A DNA stretch of 64,000 bases, taken from the NCBI RefSeq assembly GCF_005166025.1, contig NZ_CP028923.1, positions 558,001-622,000 on the forward strand, read 5' to 3'. The notes under the pieces were generated by a model, which was not told where the DNA came from, did not search any database, and saw nothing but the letters and a program-made list of their open reading frames with translations. Source of the stretch: Mangrovivirga cuniculi. Its GTDB lineage: Bacteria > Bacteroidota > Bacteroidia > Cytophagales > Cyclobacteriaceae. Of the stretch, positions 9,116 to 19,748 are shown piece after piece (position 1 is the stretch's first letter; each line of letters begins with the position of its first letter). The translations under genes and the position numbers were made by a program.

Positions 9116-9371
9116 AGGCGAAAAAGCCTTTAACAGATTCTGCGTACTCTTCAATTCTGGATTCGTCTTCCCTACTTTTTTCAAAGCAGAAGTTTGCTGT
9201 ATACTCCAGTCCTAAAGTTGTAGTAATTTCTTCTTTTTCGATCAGCTCTTTTAATTTTGAAAAGATCCTCTTAACGTTTTCCTTTTCACTCTCATCCCTA
9301 CATTTAGTTTCAAGGCCATATTCGATTAACGAGCATTTTCTTAGTAGCAATTGCTTGTCTTCTTTTTTCAC
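9114..9371 (-). CDS. Hypothetical 85-residue protein
   Basis: A small, charged, Lys/Glu-rich protein predicted to be mostly helical (MKKEDKQLLLRKCSLIEYGL ... FSKLKELIEKEEI ... RIEEYAESVKGFFA). There are three cysteines but no recognisable motif, signal peptide or membrane segment. It is convergent with the 44-residue gene and shares its terminator. No function is proposed. Confidence 0.6.
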   Translation of the reverse strand: MKKEDKQLLLRKCSLIEYGLETKCRDESEKENVKRIFSKLKELIEKEEITTTLGLEYTANFCFEKSREDESRIEEYAESVKGFFA

Positions 9372-9560
9372 TAGGTTGGTTTATTAGGTTTGTTGATCGG
9401 TTATTCCTGTTGACCTTTTTTGAATGATATACAAGTATACAAAGAAGTTTTAACTCTTGAAAAGGAAATTTTGTAATATTACCATTAGAATTTTCAATAT
9501 GGGTATAATTTTTGATACCCTCTTTAGTATATTTAGAGGAACCCGATTACAACAAATAAT

Positions 9561-10979
9561 ATGAGGCTATTTTTAACTTTTTGCTTAACCATACTTTCAT
9601 CATTTTTTATCTATTCTCAGGAGATAATTTCAGTTGACACCTTATCAGGTCAGGGTGAGTTAATAGAAGGCAAGAAAATTGGTAAATGGGAATATCAGTC
9701 GGAAGACAATAATATAGTTGTTAAAGCAAACTATTCTGATGACGGCAAACGCGATAAAAAATGGAAAGTTTATGCAAATAAGCGATTACGTCTTGCTGTG
9801 AATTATGAAAATGGAATTATCCAGGGTAAAGTAATTCAATATTATTCAAATGGTAATATCGATGTTAGCATCGATTATGAGAATGACTCCATCAATGGGA
9901 CGGTTGTGAGGTACTCACCCTTCGGAGTTCCATTAGTTAAATCTGAATATACTAACAATGTACAAAACGGATCTCATGAAGAATATTATCAAACCGGCCA
10001 GTTAAAACTTAAAGGCCAGTTTGAAGACGGTGAAAAGACCGGGGAATTTCTTGAATATGGTCCAGATGGAGTTCTTGTAGCAAAAGTTAATTATAAAGAA
10101 GGCCAGCCTCATGGCGAATCAGTTTTTTATTATGAGGATGGAGTGGTAAAGGACGAGAGAAATTACCAGAATGGAGTACCAGCCGGAGCATGGAATGAGT
10201 ATTATCCAAACGGGGTTTTGGCTTCTGAGTATCATTTTAAAGTCGGCCTGAAAGATTCCATATATCTCGAATATTTTCCTGCCGGCTCAAAAAGAGTCGA
10301 AGGGATGTATGAACTGGGTTCAAAAACCGGCACCTGGAATTATTACTTTGAAAATGGTAAAAAATATGCAACCGGTGAATACAGAAACAACTATGAAACT
10401 GGCAAATGGAGATATTACTATTTGTCGGGAGGTTTAGAAGAAGAAGGTAAATATGTATTGGGACTTAGGAATGGTCAGTGGTATAGTTTTTATGAATCCG
10501 GTAAACTTTATAGTATCGGATATTATATGAATGGAAATCAGGATGGATTGTGGGGATTCTTTCATGAAAATGGTAAATTAATGCAAGAGGAAACCTGGGA
10601 CGATGGGCTCCTGGTTTCTGTAACTGATTTCTTTACTGCCTCCGGTGATACTTTATCAACGGGAAATTTAAAATATGGAACGGGTGATGTGATCGAATAT
10701 TCACCTAAAGGTAATATTGCAGGCAAAGGACGTTATGAAAGCGGATTGAGAACTGGCCCCTGGATTTTTTATCATTCTGATGGAGAAACAATAGAAAGCC
10801 AGGGTAATTATGAGGAAGGACTCAAGACTGGAGAGTGGAAATTTTATTTCGATAATGGTATACTGGAATCAGAAGGGGAATTTGAAGAAGATGAAAAAAC
10901 AGGAGTCTGGAATTATTACAATACTAGTGGCAGGTTACTTGAAAAGTTAAATCATTCTGAAAGTAACTCAAATGAATAA
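9561..10979 (+). CDS. Secreted MORN-variant repeat protein
   Basis: This protein carries an N-terminal signal peptide (MRLFLTFCLTILSSFFIYSQ) and then about twenty degenerate repeats of roughly 20-24 residues, of the form G-x-W-x-x-Y/F-Y-x-x-G-x-L-x-x-E-G-x-Y. This is the MORN_2 type, often named YwqK antitoxin-like by automated annotation, although no toxin partner is present. Such repeats form flat beta-rich scaffolds. The 472-residue product ends one base into the next gene (TAATG overlap), so it is probably co-expressed with the beta-CASP hydrolase. A second MORN protein lies in the secretion locus at 46.9 kb. Confidence 0.88.
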   Translation: MRLFLTFCLTILSSFFIYSQEIISVDTLSGQGELIEGKKIGKWEYQSEDNNIVVKANYSDDGKRDKKWKVYANKRLRLAVNYENGIIQGKVIQYYSNGNIDVSIDYENDSINGTVVRYSPFGVPLVKSEYTNNVQNGSHEEYYQTGQLKLKGQFEDGEKTGEFLEYGPDGVLVAKVNYKEGQPHGESVFYYEDGVVKDERNYQNGVPAGAWNEYYPNGVLASEYHFKVGLKDSIYLEYFPAGSKRVEGMYELGSKTGTWNYYFENGKKYATGEYRNNYETGKWRYYYLSGGLEEEGKYVLGLRNGQWYSFYESGKLYSIGYYMNGNQDGLWGFFHENGKLMQEETWDDGLLVSVTDFFTASGDTLSTGNLKYGTGDVIEYSPKGNIAGKGRYESGLRTGPWIFYHSDGETIESQGNYEEGLKTGEWKFYFDNGILESEGEFEEDEKTGVWNYYNTSGRLLEKLNHSESNSNE

Positions 10980-12369
10980 TGATCGAGATCAAATTTTGCG
11001 GTGCTGCAAAAACAGTTACCGGAAGTGCCCATCTCATTACTATCGATAATGAGACCAAAGTTTTATTAGAATGTGGTCTGTATCAGGGATCAGATCCTAC
11101 CTTTAAAGAGTTTAACGAAGATTGGCAGTTTGATCCCGAATCAATTGACCTTGTGATCCTTTCTCATGCTCACATCGACCATTCCGGTCGAATCCCGAAA
11201 CTTTATAAAGACGGTTATAAGGGTAATGTTATTTGTACTCACGCTACCCGGGACCTATGTTCAATAATGCTTCTTGATACAGCACACATAAATCAGAGAG
11301 AAGTTGAACGAAAAAGAAAAAGAGGACAAAATGTAGAACCTCTGTATACATCAGAAGATGTTTATGAATGCCTTGATGACTTCATCAGTTATCCTTTCAA
11401 TAAATGGATCGATATACATCCTAAAATAAAACTTCTTTTCAGAGATGCCGGCCACATTTTAGGAAGTGCAAGTGTTACATTAAAAATAACCACTTCGGGG
11501 GAGAAAAGGTATTAGGCTTTTCAGGTGATATTGGCAGACCCAATCGCCCGATATTAAAAGACCCACAATCAATGCCTGAATTAGATTATCTTATTATGGA
11601 ATCAACTTACGGAGGAGAACAACACAAAGAACTTCCGGATGATGAAGAACGATTCCATGATATAATTCATCAGACATGCGTAGAAAACAAAGGGAAACTT
11701 ATTATTCCTGCATTTAGTGTTGGCAGGACTCAAGAATTGGTATACTTATTAGACAGGCTTGAGAATTCAGGTAAATTGCCCAAAATTCCTGTATATGTTG
11801 ATAGCCCTTTAGCAATAAACGCTACTGATATCTTCAGACTTAATCCTCAATGTTACGATAAAGAACTGGTGGAATATATGCAGACAGATCCCAATCCGTT
11901 TGGATTTAATAACTTGCATTATACACGGCAAGTTGATGATAGTAAAGCGATCAATGACCTACAGGGGCCTGCGATAATAATAAGTGCAAGCGGTATGGTT
12001 ACCGCAGGGAGAATCCTTCACCACATTTATAACCACTGTGAAAACCCGAGAAACACCATATTAATGGTTGGCTTTTGCGCCCCATATACTTTAGGAGAAA
12101 AAATCCGATCAAAACCTGAGACAATTAAATTATTTGGTCGTGAACTTAAACTTAAAGCAAGGGTGGAAATTATGGATTCATTTAGTGCTCATGCGGACGA
12201 AAATGAAATGGTGGCTTTTCTCTCAAATCAGGATAAGAATAAATTGAAAAATATATTTTTGATCCATGGAGAAGAAAACCGACAGGAGGCCTTTAAAAAA
12301 CGACTTGAGGAGGAGGGATATTCAAATGTGATTATACCTGAACTTACTGAGAGTGTCAGATTGAATTAG
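10979..12369 (+). pseudogene. Beta-CASP metallo-beta-lactamase-fold RNA hydrolase, frameshifted
   Basis: Two frames, 10979-11515 and one ending at 12369 (first ATG in it at 11572), make one member of the beta-CASP family, which processes RNA. The N-part has the metal motif LSHAHIDHSGRIP and the lower strand RDAGHILGSASV; the C-part has ISASGMVTAGRILHHI and SFSAHADENEM (the second half of the site). The frame breaks at the run of five G at 11497-11501. With a sixth G the reading is TTSGGEKVLGFSGDIGRPNR, exactly what the family requires, and the total is 463 residues, a normal length. Most likely intact in the cell. Confidence 0.85.
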
Positions 12370-12379
12370 ACGTTGATTA

Positions 12380-12703
12380 ATGAAGAAATACACTATTTTT
12401 AAATCTCTTGAAGCGATGGACAATTCTTTTCCTTTGGGAGAAAGGAAGCTGATCAAAGCAGGAGATAAGATTATACTACTTATCAGGCATTCTGAAAAAA
12501 AATTACTTGCCTCAGAACCCACTTGCCCGCATAATAATAAAAAACTTGTTGAAGCTCCAATTACAAATGATCAGCATCTGGTATGCCCCATGCATGGTTA
12601 TCGATTTGATATCAATACCGGAGAAGAAGAAAAACACAGGTGTAGAAATCTGATATTCTATGAAACTCAAATTACTGATAACGGCGTTTTTTTGTATTGC
12701 TAA
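12380..12703 (+). CDS. Rieske [2Fe-2S] ferredoxin-like protein
   Basis: The 107-residue soluble protein is a minimal Rieske domain. The cluster ligands are visible as Cys49-Pro-His51 (EPTCPHNNKKL) and Cys69-Pro-Met-His72 (LVCPMHGYRFDINTGE). Such small proteins deliver electrons to oxygenases or other oxidoreductases; no oxygenase lies beside it. It starts 11 bases after the hydrolase stop and its last 44 bases overlap the next gene in another frame. Confidence 0.9.
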   Translation: MKKYTIFKSLEAMDNSFPLGERKLIKAGDKIILLIRHSEKKLLASEPTCPHNNKKLVEAPITNDQHLVCPMHGYRFDINTGEEEKHRCRNLIFYETQITDNGVFLYC

Positions 12704-13922
12704 TTTGCTTCATGCACAAAACGGGAAGCTTAAATCCATCTACCAGGATGAAGAAACTCCGCTATCAATTGCAGTTTCTGACGACAAGGTCTTTCTAATA
12801 TCCTCACAGGAAAATGATCAGTTTTTTTTATCCGTGTACTCTAATGACGGAACCAGGTTATCTTTTGACAAACTTGAAATCACATCAAATCAGTCTTTGA
12901 TTTCTTTTACGGTGGTTAACGATTATGCTGCTGCATTGTATTTCAATTCAGCGAATAATTCCTATAAGTTATTTACTAAGGGCAAAAAACCTCAGAGCCA
13001 GGTCACACACATTAGTAATGTGTCTTTTCCGGAAGGATTTAAACCGGAAAAAATATACTTCGACGGAAATAAAGTTTTTAGCACCGGCAATTATATTGGC
13101 AGAATATTCGTCACCCGGCTTGAAAACTCCTCTTTTATATTTAGTAAGCTTTTGATAAATGATCAGAACAAGTTGGTCAAAGCGCTGGCTAAAAATGGAA
13201 AACTGATTTTCATTATTCATTCCTATATAGACGATGAACTTAAAATATATTCGTCTTATTCTTTAATAGAGCCAGCCAGAACATTAAAAGTTAATGAAGA
13301 TACTCAGGTTGAGGATCTGCATTTCTCACAAAATCTAAATTATGCTGCAGAATTATTTTTGAATAAGATAAATCTGTATTCAAAATCTAAAACAATAAGC
13401 TATGATTTACCAGGTGATTTTCTGCTCACTGCAATTTATGAGACTACGGATGGTGTAAGCGTGGTAGTTGATAAATATCAAAACAGGTATAAGACCAAAG
13501 CAGTCTATGAAAAGGTAAAAAGAAATAATAAGTATGAATATACAACAGTAGAAAAGGAAGTCTTTGACAAGAGGGATTATACAGAAAAGATGATTCTCAA
13601 TTTCAGGAAAGGAAAAATAGAGGAGATAATTGTATCTACCGGGTTCACGGTGGAAGATAAATCTGTTCCTGCGAATAAGTTCTCTGTTGATGGAAACTCA
13701 ATTACTAACACTTCTTTTTACAATTCATCAGGTATTAGTATCCAGTTTGATTTTAATGACAACAGATTAATTAGTAATAGCAGAATCACTCATGATGGAT
13801 TAAAAAAGTACAATGGCCTTGAAGCGGTCCCGACAATTTCGGGATGGTTTGTGATGGGAACTCAGTATTTATATCAGCAGAATAACAAGAAGGTTTATAA
13901 CATATCTTTTTATTCAAACTAA
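12660..13922 (+). CDS. Secreted hypothetical protein
   Basis: The 420-residue product has a clear signal peptide, MKLKLLITAFFCIANLLHAQ. The remainder is rich in short beta strands and repeated patterns of about 40-50 residues resembling a beta-propeller-like secreted protein, but I cannot assign a family. The start lies inside the 3' end of the Rieske gene (44-base overlap, different frame); the signal peptide makes this start convincing. It is probably translated from the same message. Confidence 0.75.
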   Translation: MKLKLLITAFFCIANLLHAQNGKLKSIYQDEETPLSIAVSDDKVFLISSQENDQFFLSVYSNDGTRLSFDKLEITSNQSLISFTVVNDYAAALYFNSANNSYKLFTKGKKPQSQVTHISNVSFPEGFKPEKIYFDGNKVFSTGNYIGRIFVTRLENSSFIFSKLLINDQNKLVKALAKNGKLIFIIHSYIDDELKIYSSYSLIEPARTLKVNEDTQVEDLHFSQNLNYAAELFLNKINLYSKSKTISYDLPGDFLLTAIYETTDGVSVVVDKYQNRYKTKAVYEKVKRNNKYEYTTVEKEVFDKRDYTEKMILNFRKGKIEEIIVSTGFTVEDKSVPANKFSVDGNSITNTSFYNSSGISIQFDFNDNRLISNSRITHDGLKKYNGLEAVPTISGWFVMGTQYLYQQNNKKVYNISFYSN

Positions 13923-14012
13923 AACCTATTAAATCGGCCCGGTTAAAACCAAACAAACTTATTATTCATTAAATTACATCCGATTTTGAAACTCAATAAA
14001 TAGAAAACCACA

Positions 14013-15413
14013 ATGGATGTTCGTATAGAAAAAGATACTATGGGGCAGGTAGAAGTTCCTGCTGACAAATACTGGGGAGCCCAGACCCAGCGTTCACTAA
14101 TGAATTTCAAAATAGGTGGAGAGCCGATGAAGATGCCTATGGAAGTAATCCGGGCATTTGCTGTACTTAAAAAAGCAGCTGCATTGACGAATGCTGAGCT
14201 TGGAGTGCTTGATCAGGAAAAAGCTGAAACCATTAAAGCCGTATGCGAAGAAATATCTGAAGGAAAGCACGATGATCAGTTTCCTTTAAAAGTCTGGCAG
14301 ACAGGTTCTGGTACTCAGAGTAATATGAACTCAAACGAAGTTATCGCAAACAGAGGCCATGTTTTAAAAGGAGGATCATTAACAGATGATAAAAAGTTTT
14401 TACATCCAAATGATGATGTAAACAAGTCCCAGTCAAGCAACGATACCTTCCCGACAGCAATGCATATCGCTGCATATAGTTTTTTGGTAAAAGAGACTAT
14501 TCCAAAAGTTAAAAAACTAAGAGATACTTTAGATAAAAAAGCGAAAGATTTTAATGATGTTGTTAAGATCGGCCGTACGCACTTTATGGATGCAACTCCT
14601 CTTACCTTAGGCATGGAGTTCAGTGGGTATGTTTCCCAGCTTGATCACGGATTAAAAGCGTTGGAAAATTCATTTGATCACTTGAGCGAGCTGGCTCTAG
14701 GTGGTACAGCGGTGGGTACCGGATTGAACACACCAAAAGGGTATGCAGATCTTGTAGCTAAAAAAATTGCAGAGATCACAGATCTACCATTCGTTAGCGC
14801 AGAAAATAAATTTGAAGCTCTTGCTGCCCATGATGCAATGGTTGAAACTAGCGGCGCTCTAAGACAATTGGCAGTAAGTTTAATGAAAATCGGAAATGAT
14901 ATCCGTATGCTGGCAAGTGGTCCGAGATCAGGAATTGGTGAAATCTTAATTCCGGAAAACGAACCAGGATCTTCAATTATGCCTGGAAAAGTTAACCCAA
15001 CACAATGTGAGGCCTTAACGATGGTTTGTGCCCAGGTGATTGGCCTGGATAATGCATGTGCAGTTGGCGGCATGAACGGTCATTTTGAATTAAATGTTTT
15101 CAAGCCAATGATGATCTATAATGTGCTGACTTCAGCAAGATTAATTGGTGATGCATGTGAATCATTTAATGATAATTGTGCTGTAGGAATTGAGCCTAAC
15201 CAAGAAGTGATTAAGGATAAACTTGAAAAATCATTGATGCTTGTTACAGCACTCAATACTCATATAGGTTATGAAAACGCTGCTAAAATTGCTAAAAAGG
15301 CCTATAAAGAAGGTACTACTCTGAAAGAAGCAGCTGTTGAACTTGAACTTTTAACAGAGGAACAATTTGACGAATGGGTAAAACCAGAAGATATGGTCGG
15401 TAGTCTGAAATAA
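14013..15413 (+). CDS. fumC: Class II fumarate hydratase
   Basis: FumC interconverts fumarate and malate in the citric acid cycle and needs no iron-sulfur cluster. The 466-residue protein shows the superfamily signature [13 protein letters not shown] near residues 319-331, [14 protein letters not shown] near 93-106, and [14 protein letters not shown] near 188-201 (family: TH.. substrate-binding loop). Length is typical. It has its own terminator just downstream. Confidence 0.97.
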   Translation: MDVRIEKDTMGQVEVPADKYWGAQTQRSLMNFKIGGEPMKMPMEVIRAFAVLKKAAALTNAELGVLDQEKAETIKAVCEEISEGKHDDQFPLKVWQTGSGTQSNMNSNEVIANRGHVLKGGSLTDDKKFLHPNDDVNKSQSSNDTFPTAMHIAAYSFLVKETIPKVKKLRDTLDKKAKDFNDVVKIGRTHFMDATPLTLGMEFSGYVSQLDHGLKALENSFDHLSELALGGTAVGTGLNTPKGYADLVAKKIAEITDLPFVSAENKFEALAAHDAMVETSGALRQLAVSLMKIGNDIRMLASGPRSGIGEILIPENEPGSSIMPGKVNPTQCEALTMVCAQVIGLDNACAVGGMNGHFELNVFKPMMIYNVLTSARLIGDACESFNDNCAVGIEPNQEVIKDKLEKSLMLVTALNTHIGYENAAKIAKKAYKEGTTLKEAAVELELLTEEQFDEWVKPEDMVGSLK

Positions 15414-15446
15414 TTTACCGGTCATTAATATTTAAAAAGAGTATAT

Positions 15447-15475
15447 AAAACGCCTCATAATACCAGAGGCGTTTT
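15447..15475 (+). terminator. Rho-independent terminator after fumC
   Basis: A ten-base stem AAAACGCCTC / GAGGCGTTTT around ATAATACCA runs into a T tract. It starts 33 bases after the fumC stop. Confidence 0.85.
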
Positions 15476-15590
15476 TATTATAAACATTATTACTTAATTT
15501 CGTGACAATTGCATTTTTTGCACAAATATTCTTCTATTTTATCAAAAAGTGCTATATTGTCTCAAATACCGGGTTGATAAATTTTTTATT

Positions 15591-16217
15591 ATGAATAGAA
15601 ATCTAGTCGTTTTATTAGTTATGGTTATCGGATTATCATTAGCACCGATGGAAAGCCATGCACAGCTCTCTAAGAAGGAAAGAAAAGAGTGGAAAAAGAA
15701 AAAGAAGTCCATGTCTGAAGAAGCATTCAAGCAGATGGTGGATGAAAATAAAGCATTAAAAGCACAGGTAAGCAGTCTAAACAACCAGCTTTCGGCGATG
15801 GAACCACAGTTAAATGAAAAGGATAACACCATTGCTAAATTGGAAAAGCAATTAAGACAAGCTCAGGCAGAAGTTACTGCTGCTCAAAGAGCTCTTGAAG
15901 AAGCTGCAGCCGGTGGAGGGCAACAACAATCTGCAGGATCCGGTTATTCAATGGATGAAAGCGGAGTACTTTTCAAAGTGCAGGTTGGTGCTTTTAAGGA
16001 TAAAGACCTTAGCAAATATTTCGAAAACCACCCTAATTTCGGTGGTGAAACTGAAGATGGCCTTCAAAAAATTACTTTAGGTCAATTCCGCGATTACTGG
16101 GAAGCAGATACTTTTAAAAAGTATTTAAGAGAAATGGGCGTTAAAGACGCCTGGATCGTTGCTTACAAAGACGGAAACAGAGTTCCTTTAAAGGACGTTC
16201 TGGAAGGAGTTATCTAA
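15591..16217 (+). CDS. Secreted coiled-coil protein with SPOR-like C-terminal domain
   Basis: I place the start at the ATG at 15591, not the earlier one at 15549, because it gives a proper signal peptide (MNRNLVVLLVMVIGLSLAPM, cleaved after ESHAQ). The 208-residue product then has a charged region (SKKERKEWKKKKKSMS), a coiled coil (about 50-105) and a flexible Gly/Gln linker. The C-terminal domain, VLFKVQVGAFKDKDLSKYF to YKDGNRVPLKDVL, resembles SPOR domains, which bind denuded peptidoglycan. A role at the cell wall is inferred. Confidence 0.8.
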   Translation: MNRNLVVLLVMVIGLSLAPMESHAQLSKKERKEWKKKKKSMSEEAFKQMVDENKALKAQVSSLNNQLSAMEPQLNEKDNTIAKLEKQLRQAQAEVTAAQRALEEAAAGGGQQQSAGSGYSMDESGVLFKVQVGAFKDKDLSKYFENHPNFGGETEDGLQKITLGQFRDYWEADTFKKYLREMGVKDAWIVAYKDGNRVPLKDVLEGVI

Positions 16218-16237
16218 AAAAAGACATAATTAATTAG

Positions 16238-16269
16238 AAAGCCGGTTCATAAACGAATCGGCTTTTTTT
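16238..16269. terminator. Bidirectional terminator between the SPOR-like and methyltransferase genes
   Basis: AAAGCCGGTTC and GAATCGGCTTT form an eleven-base stem with one wobble pair, followed by seven T on the plus strand. The convergent methyltransferase stop codon abuts it. Confidence 0.8.
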
Positions 16270-17046
16270 ATTCTGGTTTTCCCAGAAGGTAAATAGTCTT
16301 ACCGAAGGTGAATTTAAGCTTTCCTGCCGTCCAGCTCATACCGGTTATATTCCTGGTTATTTTCTTTAGATGTCTGACACTATAGAGTCTTAAAACCGAG
16401 AAAATTCCGTCAAAACAAGTAACAAGCGGTACAATCGGAATGATGTATGAAAAAACATATCTTGAAATTCTCAAGGGTCGTACGAAAAGTGTAAAGACAG
16501 GAGCCAAAATCAAGGTCACTAAGATGTTTATGAATATTTGTAATATACTTTTATCCAATGGCTCAACCATCAGAATAAAATGGCCCTGATCACTTAATCT
16601 TTTTAAAAGTTTTTTAGCATCTTCTTCCTCCAGGTGGTGAAACATATTAAAAATAGTCACCAGGGTTTTTTTCCCTTCGGGTATTTCTTCAATGGCTTTC
16701 AAAGCAGATAGTGACCTGAGGTCATAACTTATACATCCATCTGATATTTCTTTTAAACTGGAAGCGGCAGTTTTATTTGGGTAGAGATCAGTTAAAATTA
16801 TTTCAGGAATATTTGGGTTGTTTTTTTTATATGATCATACAGTCTTGGAATAGCACCGCCCCCTCCCGAACCTAAATCATAGACCAATTCTATATCATGT
16901 TGATTAATTATTTCTGTTGCGAGTTTTATTCCCGGTTTGTAAACACCAAAAAGGGAAGAAATAAACCGCAAATAATCTGTTTGCAGTGATCGCAAAAGGT
17001 CCGGGTAGCCGGAAAGGTCTTCGATTTCAACTCCTTGAATTCTCAT
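16268..17046 (-). pseudogene. Class I SAM-dependent methyltransferase, frameshifted
   Basis: Two minus-strand frames make one protein of about 259 residues. The first (17046 to 16798) contains the SAM-binding glycine loop ELVYDLGSGGGGAIPRLYDH. The second resumes as NNPNIPEIILTDLYPNKTA and holds TIFNMFHHLEEEDAKKLLKR. A hydrophobic C-terminal part follows (about two membrane-like segments). The break is at a run of eight T (16821-16828, A on the coding strand); a ninth base restores the frame. The substrate is unknown. The gene start overlaps the stop of a small membrane protein gene. Confidence 0.75.
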
Positions 17047-17171
17047 TATCTAAAAAGTGGAGCCAAAATCAATGCGAGTACAATAATTAAAATCATAATT
17101 ATGTACATTAGTAAATCGACTCGGAGATATTGTTTATATTTTTTATAAAAGTCAGAAAGTTTTTTCAACAT
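17046..17171 (-). CDS. 41-residue single-helix membrane protein
   Basis: A short frame encodes MLKKLSDFYKKYKQYLRVDL followed by a strong membrane helix (about residues 20-39) and a final Arg. The basic N-terminus followed by one helix is a plausible small membrane protein. Its stop overlaps the methyltransferase start as TAATG, indicating coupled translation with that gene and supporting reality. No family is recognised. It is divergent from recJ. Confidence 0.55.
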   Translation of the reverse strand: MLKKLSDFYKKYKQYLRVDLLMYIIMILIIVLALILAPLFR

Positions 17172-17221
17172 AACGATAAAGATAATCATTTTTGTAAATC
17201 AATCAGGCATAAGCACAAAGG

Positions 17222-18964
17222 ATGGGAAAATCAAAATTAGTATATAGTTGGAATTATAAGGAAGCTAAAGACGAGCAAGCTATTAAGGAGTTGTCCGGGC
17301 TGATCAACGTCAACCCATATATAGCAGAGACCTTGCTTGACAGAGGAGTTTCTTGTTATGATTCCGCTAAGAAATATTTTCGTCCTTCACTTAAAGAATT
17401 ACACGATCCATATCTGATGGAAGATATGGACAAGGCTGTAAACAGGTTGACTAAAGCGATCAATTCCGGAGAAGAAATCCTGGTATTTGGAGACTATGAC
17501 GTTGATGGCACTACATCTGTGGCTTTGTTCATGACAACACTTGCGAAAAGACATAAAAATGTACACTATCATTTACCAGATCGATATCAGGAAGGGTACG
17601 GATTGTCAAAAGCAGGGATCGATAAAGCATCAGAACTAGGCGTGTCCTTATTAATAACAATCGACTGTGGTATAACTGCTGTTGATAATGTTGAATATGC
17701 AAATTCGAAAGGAATTGATGTGATTATTTGTGATCACCATCGTCCCGGACCGCAACTTCCATCTGCTGTTGCCATACTTGATCCAAAAAAGAAATCGTGT
17801 AATTATCCATATGATGAGCTGTCAGGCTGTGGAGTAGGCTTCAAGCTACTACAGGCAGTTTATAAGAAGTTGAACTGGCCAGAAGAAGAACTATTCAGAA
17901 GACTTGACCTTCTTACCATAAGTATAGGGTCAGATATTGTGCCGATCACAGGAGAAAACAGAATTCTTTCTTTTTATGGATTAAAAATTCTTTCTTCTTC
18001 CCCCTTACCGGGCATAGCAGCTTTAATGGAAATGGCAGGAGTAGATAAGGATAGTCTTACTATTGAAAAGATCGTTTTTTATATCGGTCCTCGTATCAAT
18101 GCTGCAGGCAGGATGACACATGCCCATTCAGCATTAGAATTGTTGATCGAAGAAGATTATACAAAAGCAATGGCTCATGCTGATCTGCTTGAAGATAATA
18201 ACAAAGAACGAAAGCTTTTTGACAAAGATATGACTCAAAAAGCGTTAGAAATGCTAGATTCTGCGCCTGATTGGCCTGGAGGGAATACAACCGTATTATT
18301 CGATCCTTCCTGGCACAAAGGGCTGGTAGGTATTGTAGCTTCCCGGTGCATAGAGCATTACTACAGACCGACGGTCATTTTAACCGAACACGATGGTGAA
18401 GCTACAGGTTCTGCGCGTTCGGTTCCGGGGTTTGATATTTATGAAGCAATAAGTGAGTGTAAAGATCTTCTTTCAAAGTTTGGAGGACATAAATATGCCG
18501 CCGGGCTTTCTCTACCTGTGGAAAGTATAGATGAATTCAGATTGCGGTTTGAAGAGGCAGTAAGTCAGCAGATCGAGTCACACATGCTTGAGCCGGTTTT
18601 AACTATCGACAAACTAATTCCGTTGAATGTTATTAACGATAAGTTTTATAATATTTTATTCCAGATGCAGCCTTTTGGGCCCGGAAACGAAGAGCCTGTT
18701 TTTTCGAGTGAGTCGGTAGAAATAATCGGGGAGCCCAGGTTGCTAAAAAATGAACATATAAAACTACGTTTAAGGCAAAGAAATGGTGATGACGAAATTG
18801 AAGCGATTGGATTTTTTATGGGGCATTATTTTCCTCAATTACATAATGGCCTTAAAATTGATGTAGCTTACCAGGTGTCTCTGAATGAGTTTCGGGGAAA
18901 GAGATCAGTTCAGTTGATGCTCAAGGATATAAAAGTACATCAAAGTGTGGTATTACATAATTAA
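17222..18964 (+). CDS. recJ: Single-stranded-DNA-specific exonuclease RecJ
   Basis: RecJ degrades single-stranded DNA 5' to 3' in recombination and mismatch repair. The 580-residue protein has the DHH phosphoesterase motifs: DYDVDGTTSVAL (Asp91, 93, 95), TIDCGI near 147-152 and DHHRPGPQLP (171-180). The DHHA1 motif FGGHKYAAGLSL and a C-terminal OB-like domain follow. Length is normal. It starts the run recJ-lptB-GH3-glycerate kinase, an order I recall from other Bacteroidota. Confidence 0.95.
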   Translation: MGKSKLVYSWNYKEAKDEQAIKELSGLINVNPYIAETLLDRGVSCYDSAKKYFRPSLKELHDPYLMEDMDKAVNRLTKAINSGEEILVFGDYDVDGTTSVALFMTTLAKRHKNVHYHLPDRYQEGYGLSKAGIDKASELGVSLLITIDCGITAVDNVEYANSKGIDVIICDHHRPGPQLPSAVAILDPKKKSCNYPYDELSGCGVGFKLLQAVYKKLNWPEEELFRRLDLLTISIGSDIVPITGENRILSFYGLKILSSSPLPGIAALMEMAGVDKDSLTIEKIVFYIGPRINAAGRMTHAHSALELLIEEDYTKAMAHADLLEDNNKERKLFDKDMTQKALEMLDSAPDWPGGNTTVLFDPSWHKGLVGIVASRCIEHYYRPTVILTEHDGEATGSARSVPGFDIYEAISECKDLLSKFGGHKYAAGLSLPVESIDEFRLRFEEAVSQQIESHMLEPVLTIDKLIPLNVINDKFYNILFQMQPFGPGNEEPVFSSESVEIIGEPRLLKNEHIKLRLRQRNGDDEIEAIGFFMGHYFPQLHNGLKIDVAYQVSLNEFRGKRSVQLMLKDIKVHQSVVLHN

Positions 18965-19014
18965 TGAATTATAATTAACGGTGGGAAGGAAGGCCTGCAA
19001 TAAGAAAGCAAGAC

Positions 19015-19746
19015 ATGAAGTTATACGCAGATAATCTCGTAAAAATATATAGTAAAAGAACAGTTGTCGATCATATTTCAGTTGAAGTAAATACAGGGGA
19101 GATCGTTGGGTTATTAGGGCCGAATGGAGCTGGAAAAACAACCTCTTTTTACATGATCGTCGGGCTTGTAAAACCAAACGAAGGGGAGATATTTCTGGGA
19201 GAAGAAAATATTACAGATCTGCCGATGTATAAAAGAGCGAAAAGAGGAATCGGTTATCTGGCTCAGGAGGCTTCTGTTTTCAGAACGCTGACTGTAGAAG
19301 AGAACATCATGGCGGTATTGGAAATGACCAATCAGCCGAAAAATGCTCAAAAGGAAAAGATGGAATCTCTCCTTGAGGAGTTTAGTTTAACTCACGTAAG
19401 GAAGAATAAGGGTGGAGTCTTATCAGGTGGAGAGCGAAGAAGGACGGAAATAGCAAGAGCCTTGGCTGTAGATCCACATTTTGTTTTACTTGATGAGCCT
19501 TTCGCAGGAGTTGACCCTATTGCAGTAGAAGAGATTCAAACTATTGTAGCAAAACTCAAAAATAAAAATATCGGTATATTAATTACAGACCACAATGTAA
19601 ATGAGACTCTTTCTATTACAGATAGAGCTTATTTGATGTTCGAGGGTAAATTGCTTAAAGCCGGTTCTGCTGAAGAGTTGGCAAATGATCCAAGAGTAAG
19701 AGAAGTATATCTTGGTCAGCATTTTGAGTTGAAGCGAAAAATTTAA
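19015..19746 (+). CDS. lptB: Lipopolysaccharide export ABC transporter ATPase
   Basis: LptB powers extraction of LPS from the inner membrane by LptFG. The 243 residues show Walker [11 protein letters not shown] (35-44), a Q-loop near YLAQEASVF, the signature [16 protein letters not shown], Walker [20 protein letters not shown] and the switch His in ITDHNVNET. The [12 protein letters not shown] and SGGERRR variants are characteristic of LptB among ABC ATPases. The next gene begins 2 bases after its stop. Confidence 0.95.
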   Translation: MKLYADNLVKIYSKRTVVDHISVEVNTGEIVGLLGPNGAGKTTSFYMIVGLVKPNEGEIFLGEENITDLPMYKRAKRGIGYLAQEASVFRTLTVEENIMAVLEMTNQPKNAQKEKMESLLEEFSLTHVRKNKGGVLSGGERRRTEIARALAVDPHFVLLDEPFAGVDPIAVEEIQTIVAKLKNKNIGILITDHNVNETLSITDRAYLMFEGKLLKAGSAEELANDPRVREVYLGQHFELKRKI

Positions 19747-19748
19747 TA

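Noticed and set aside
14315-15073. Minus-strand frames inside fumC
   Set aside because: They are shadows of the conserved plus-strand gene; no homology and no regulatory signals.
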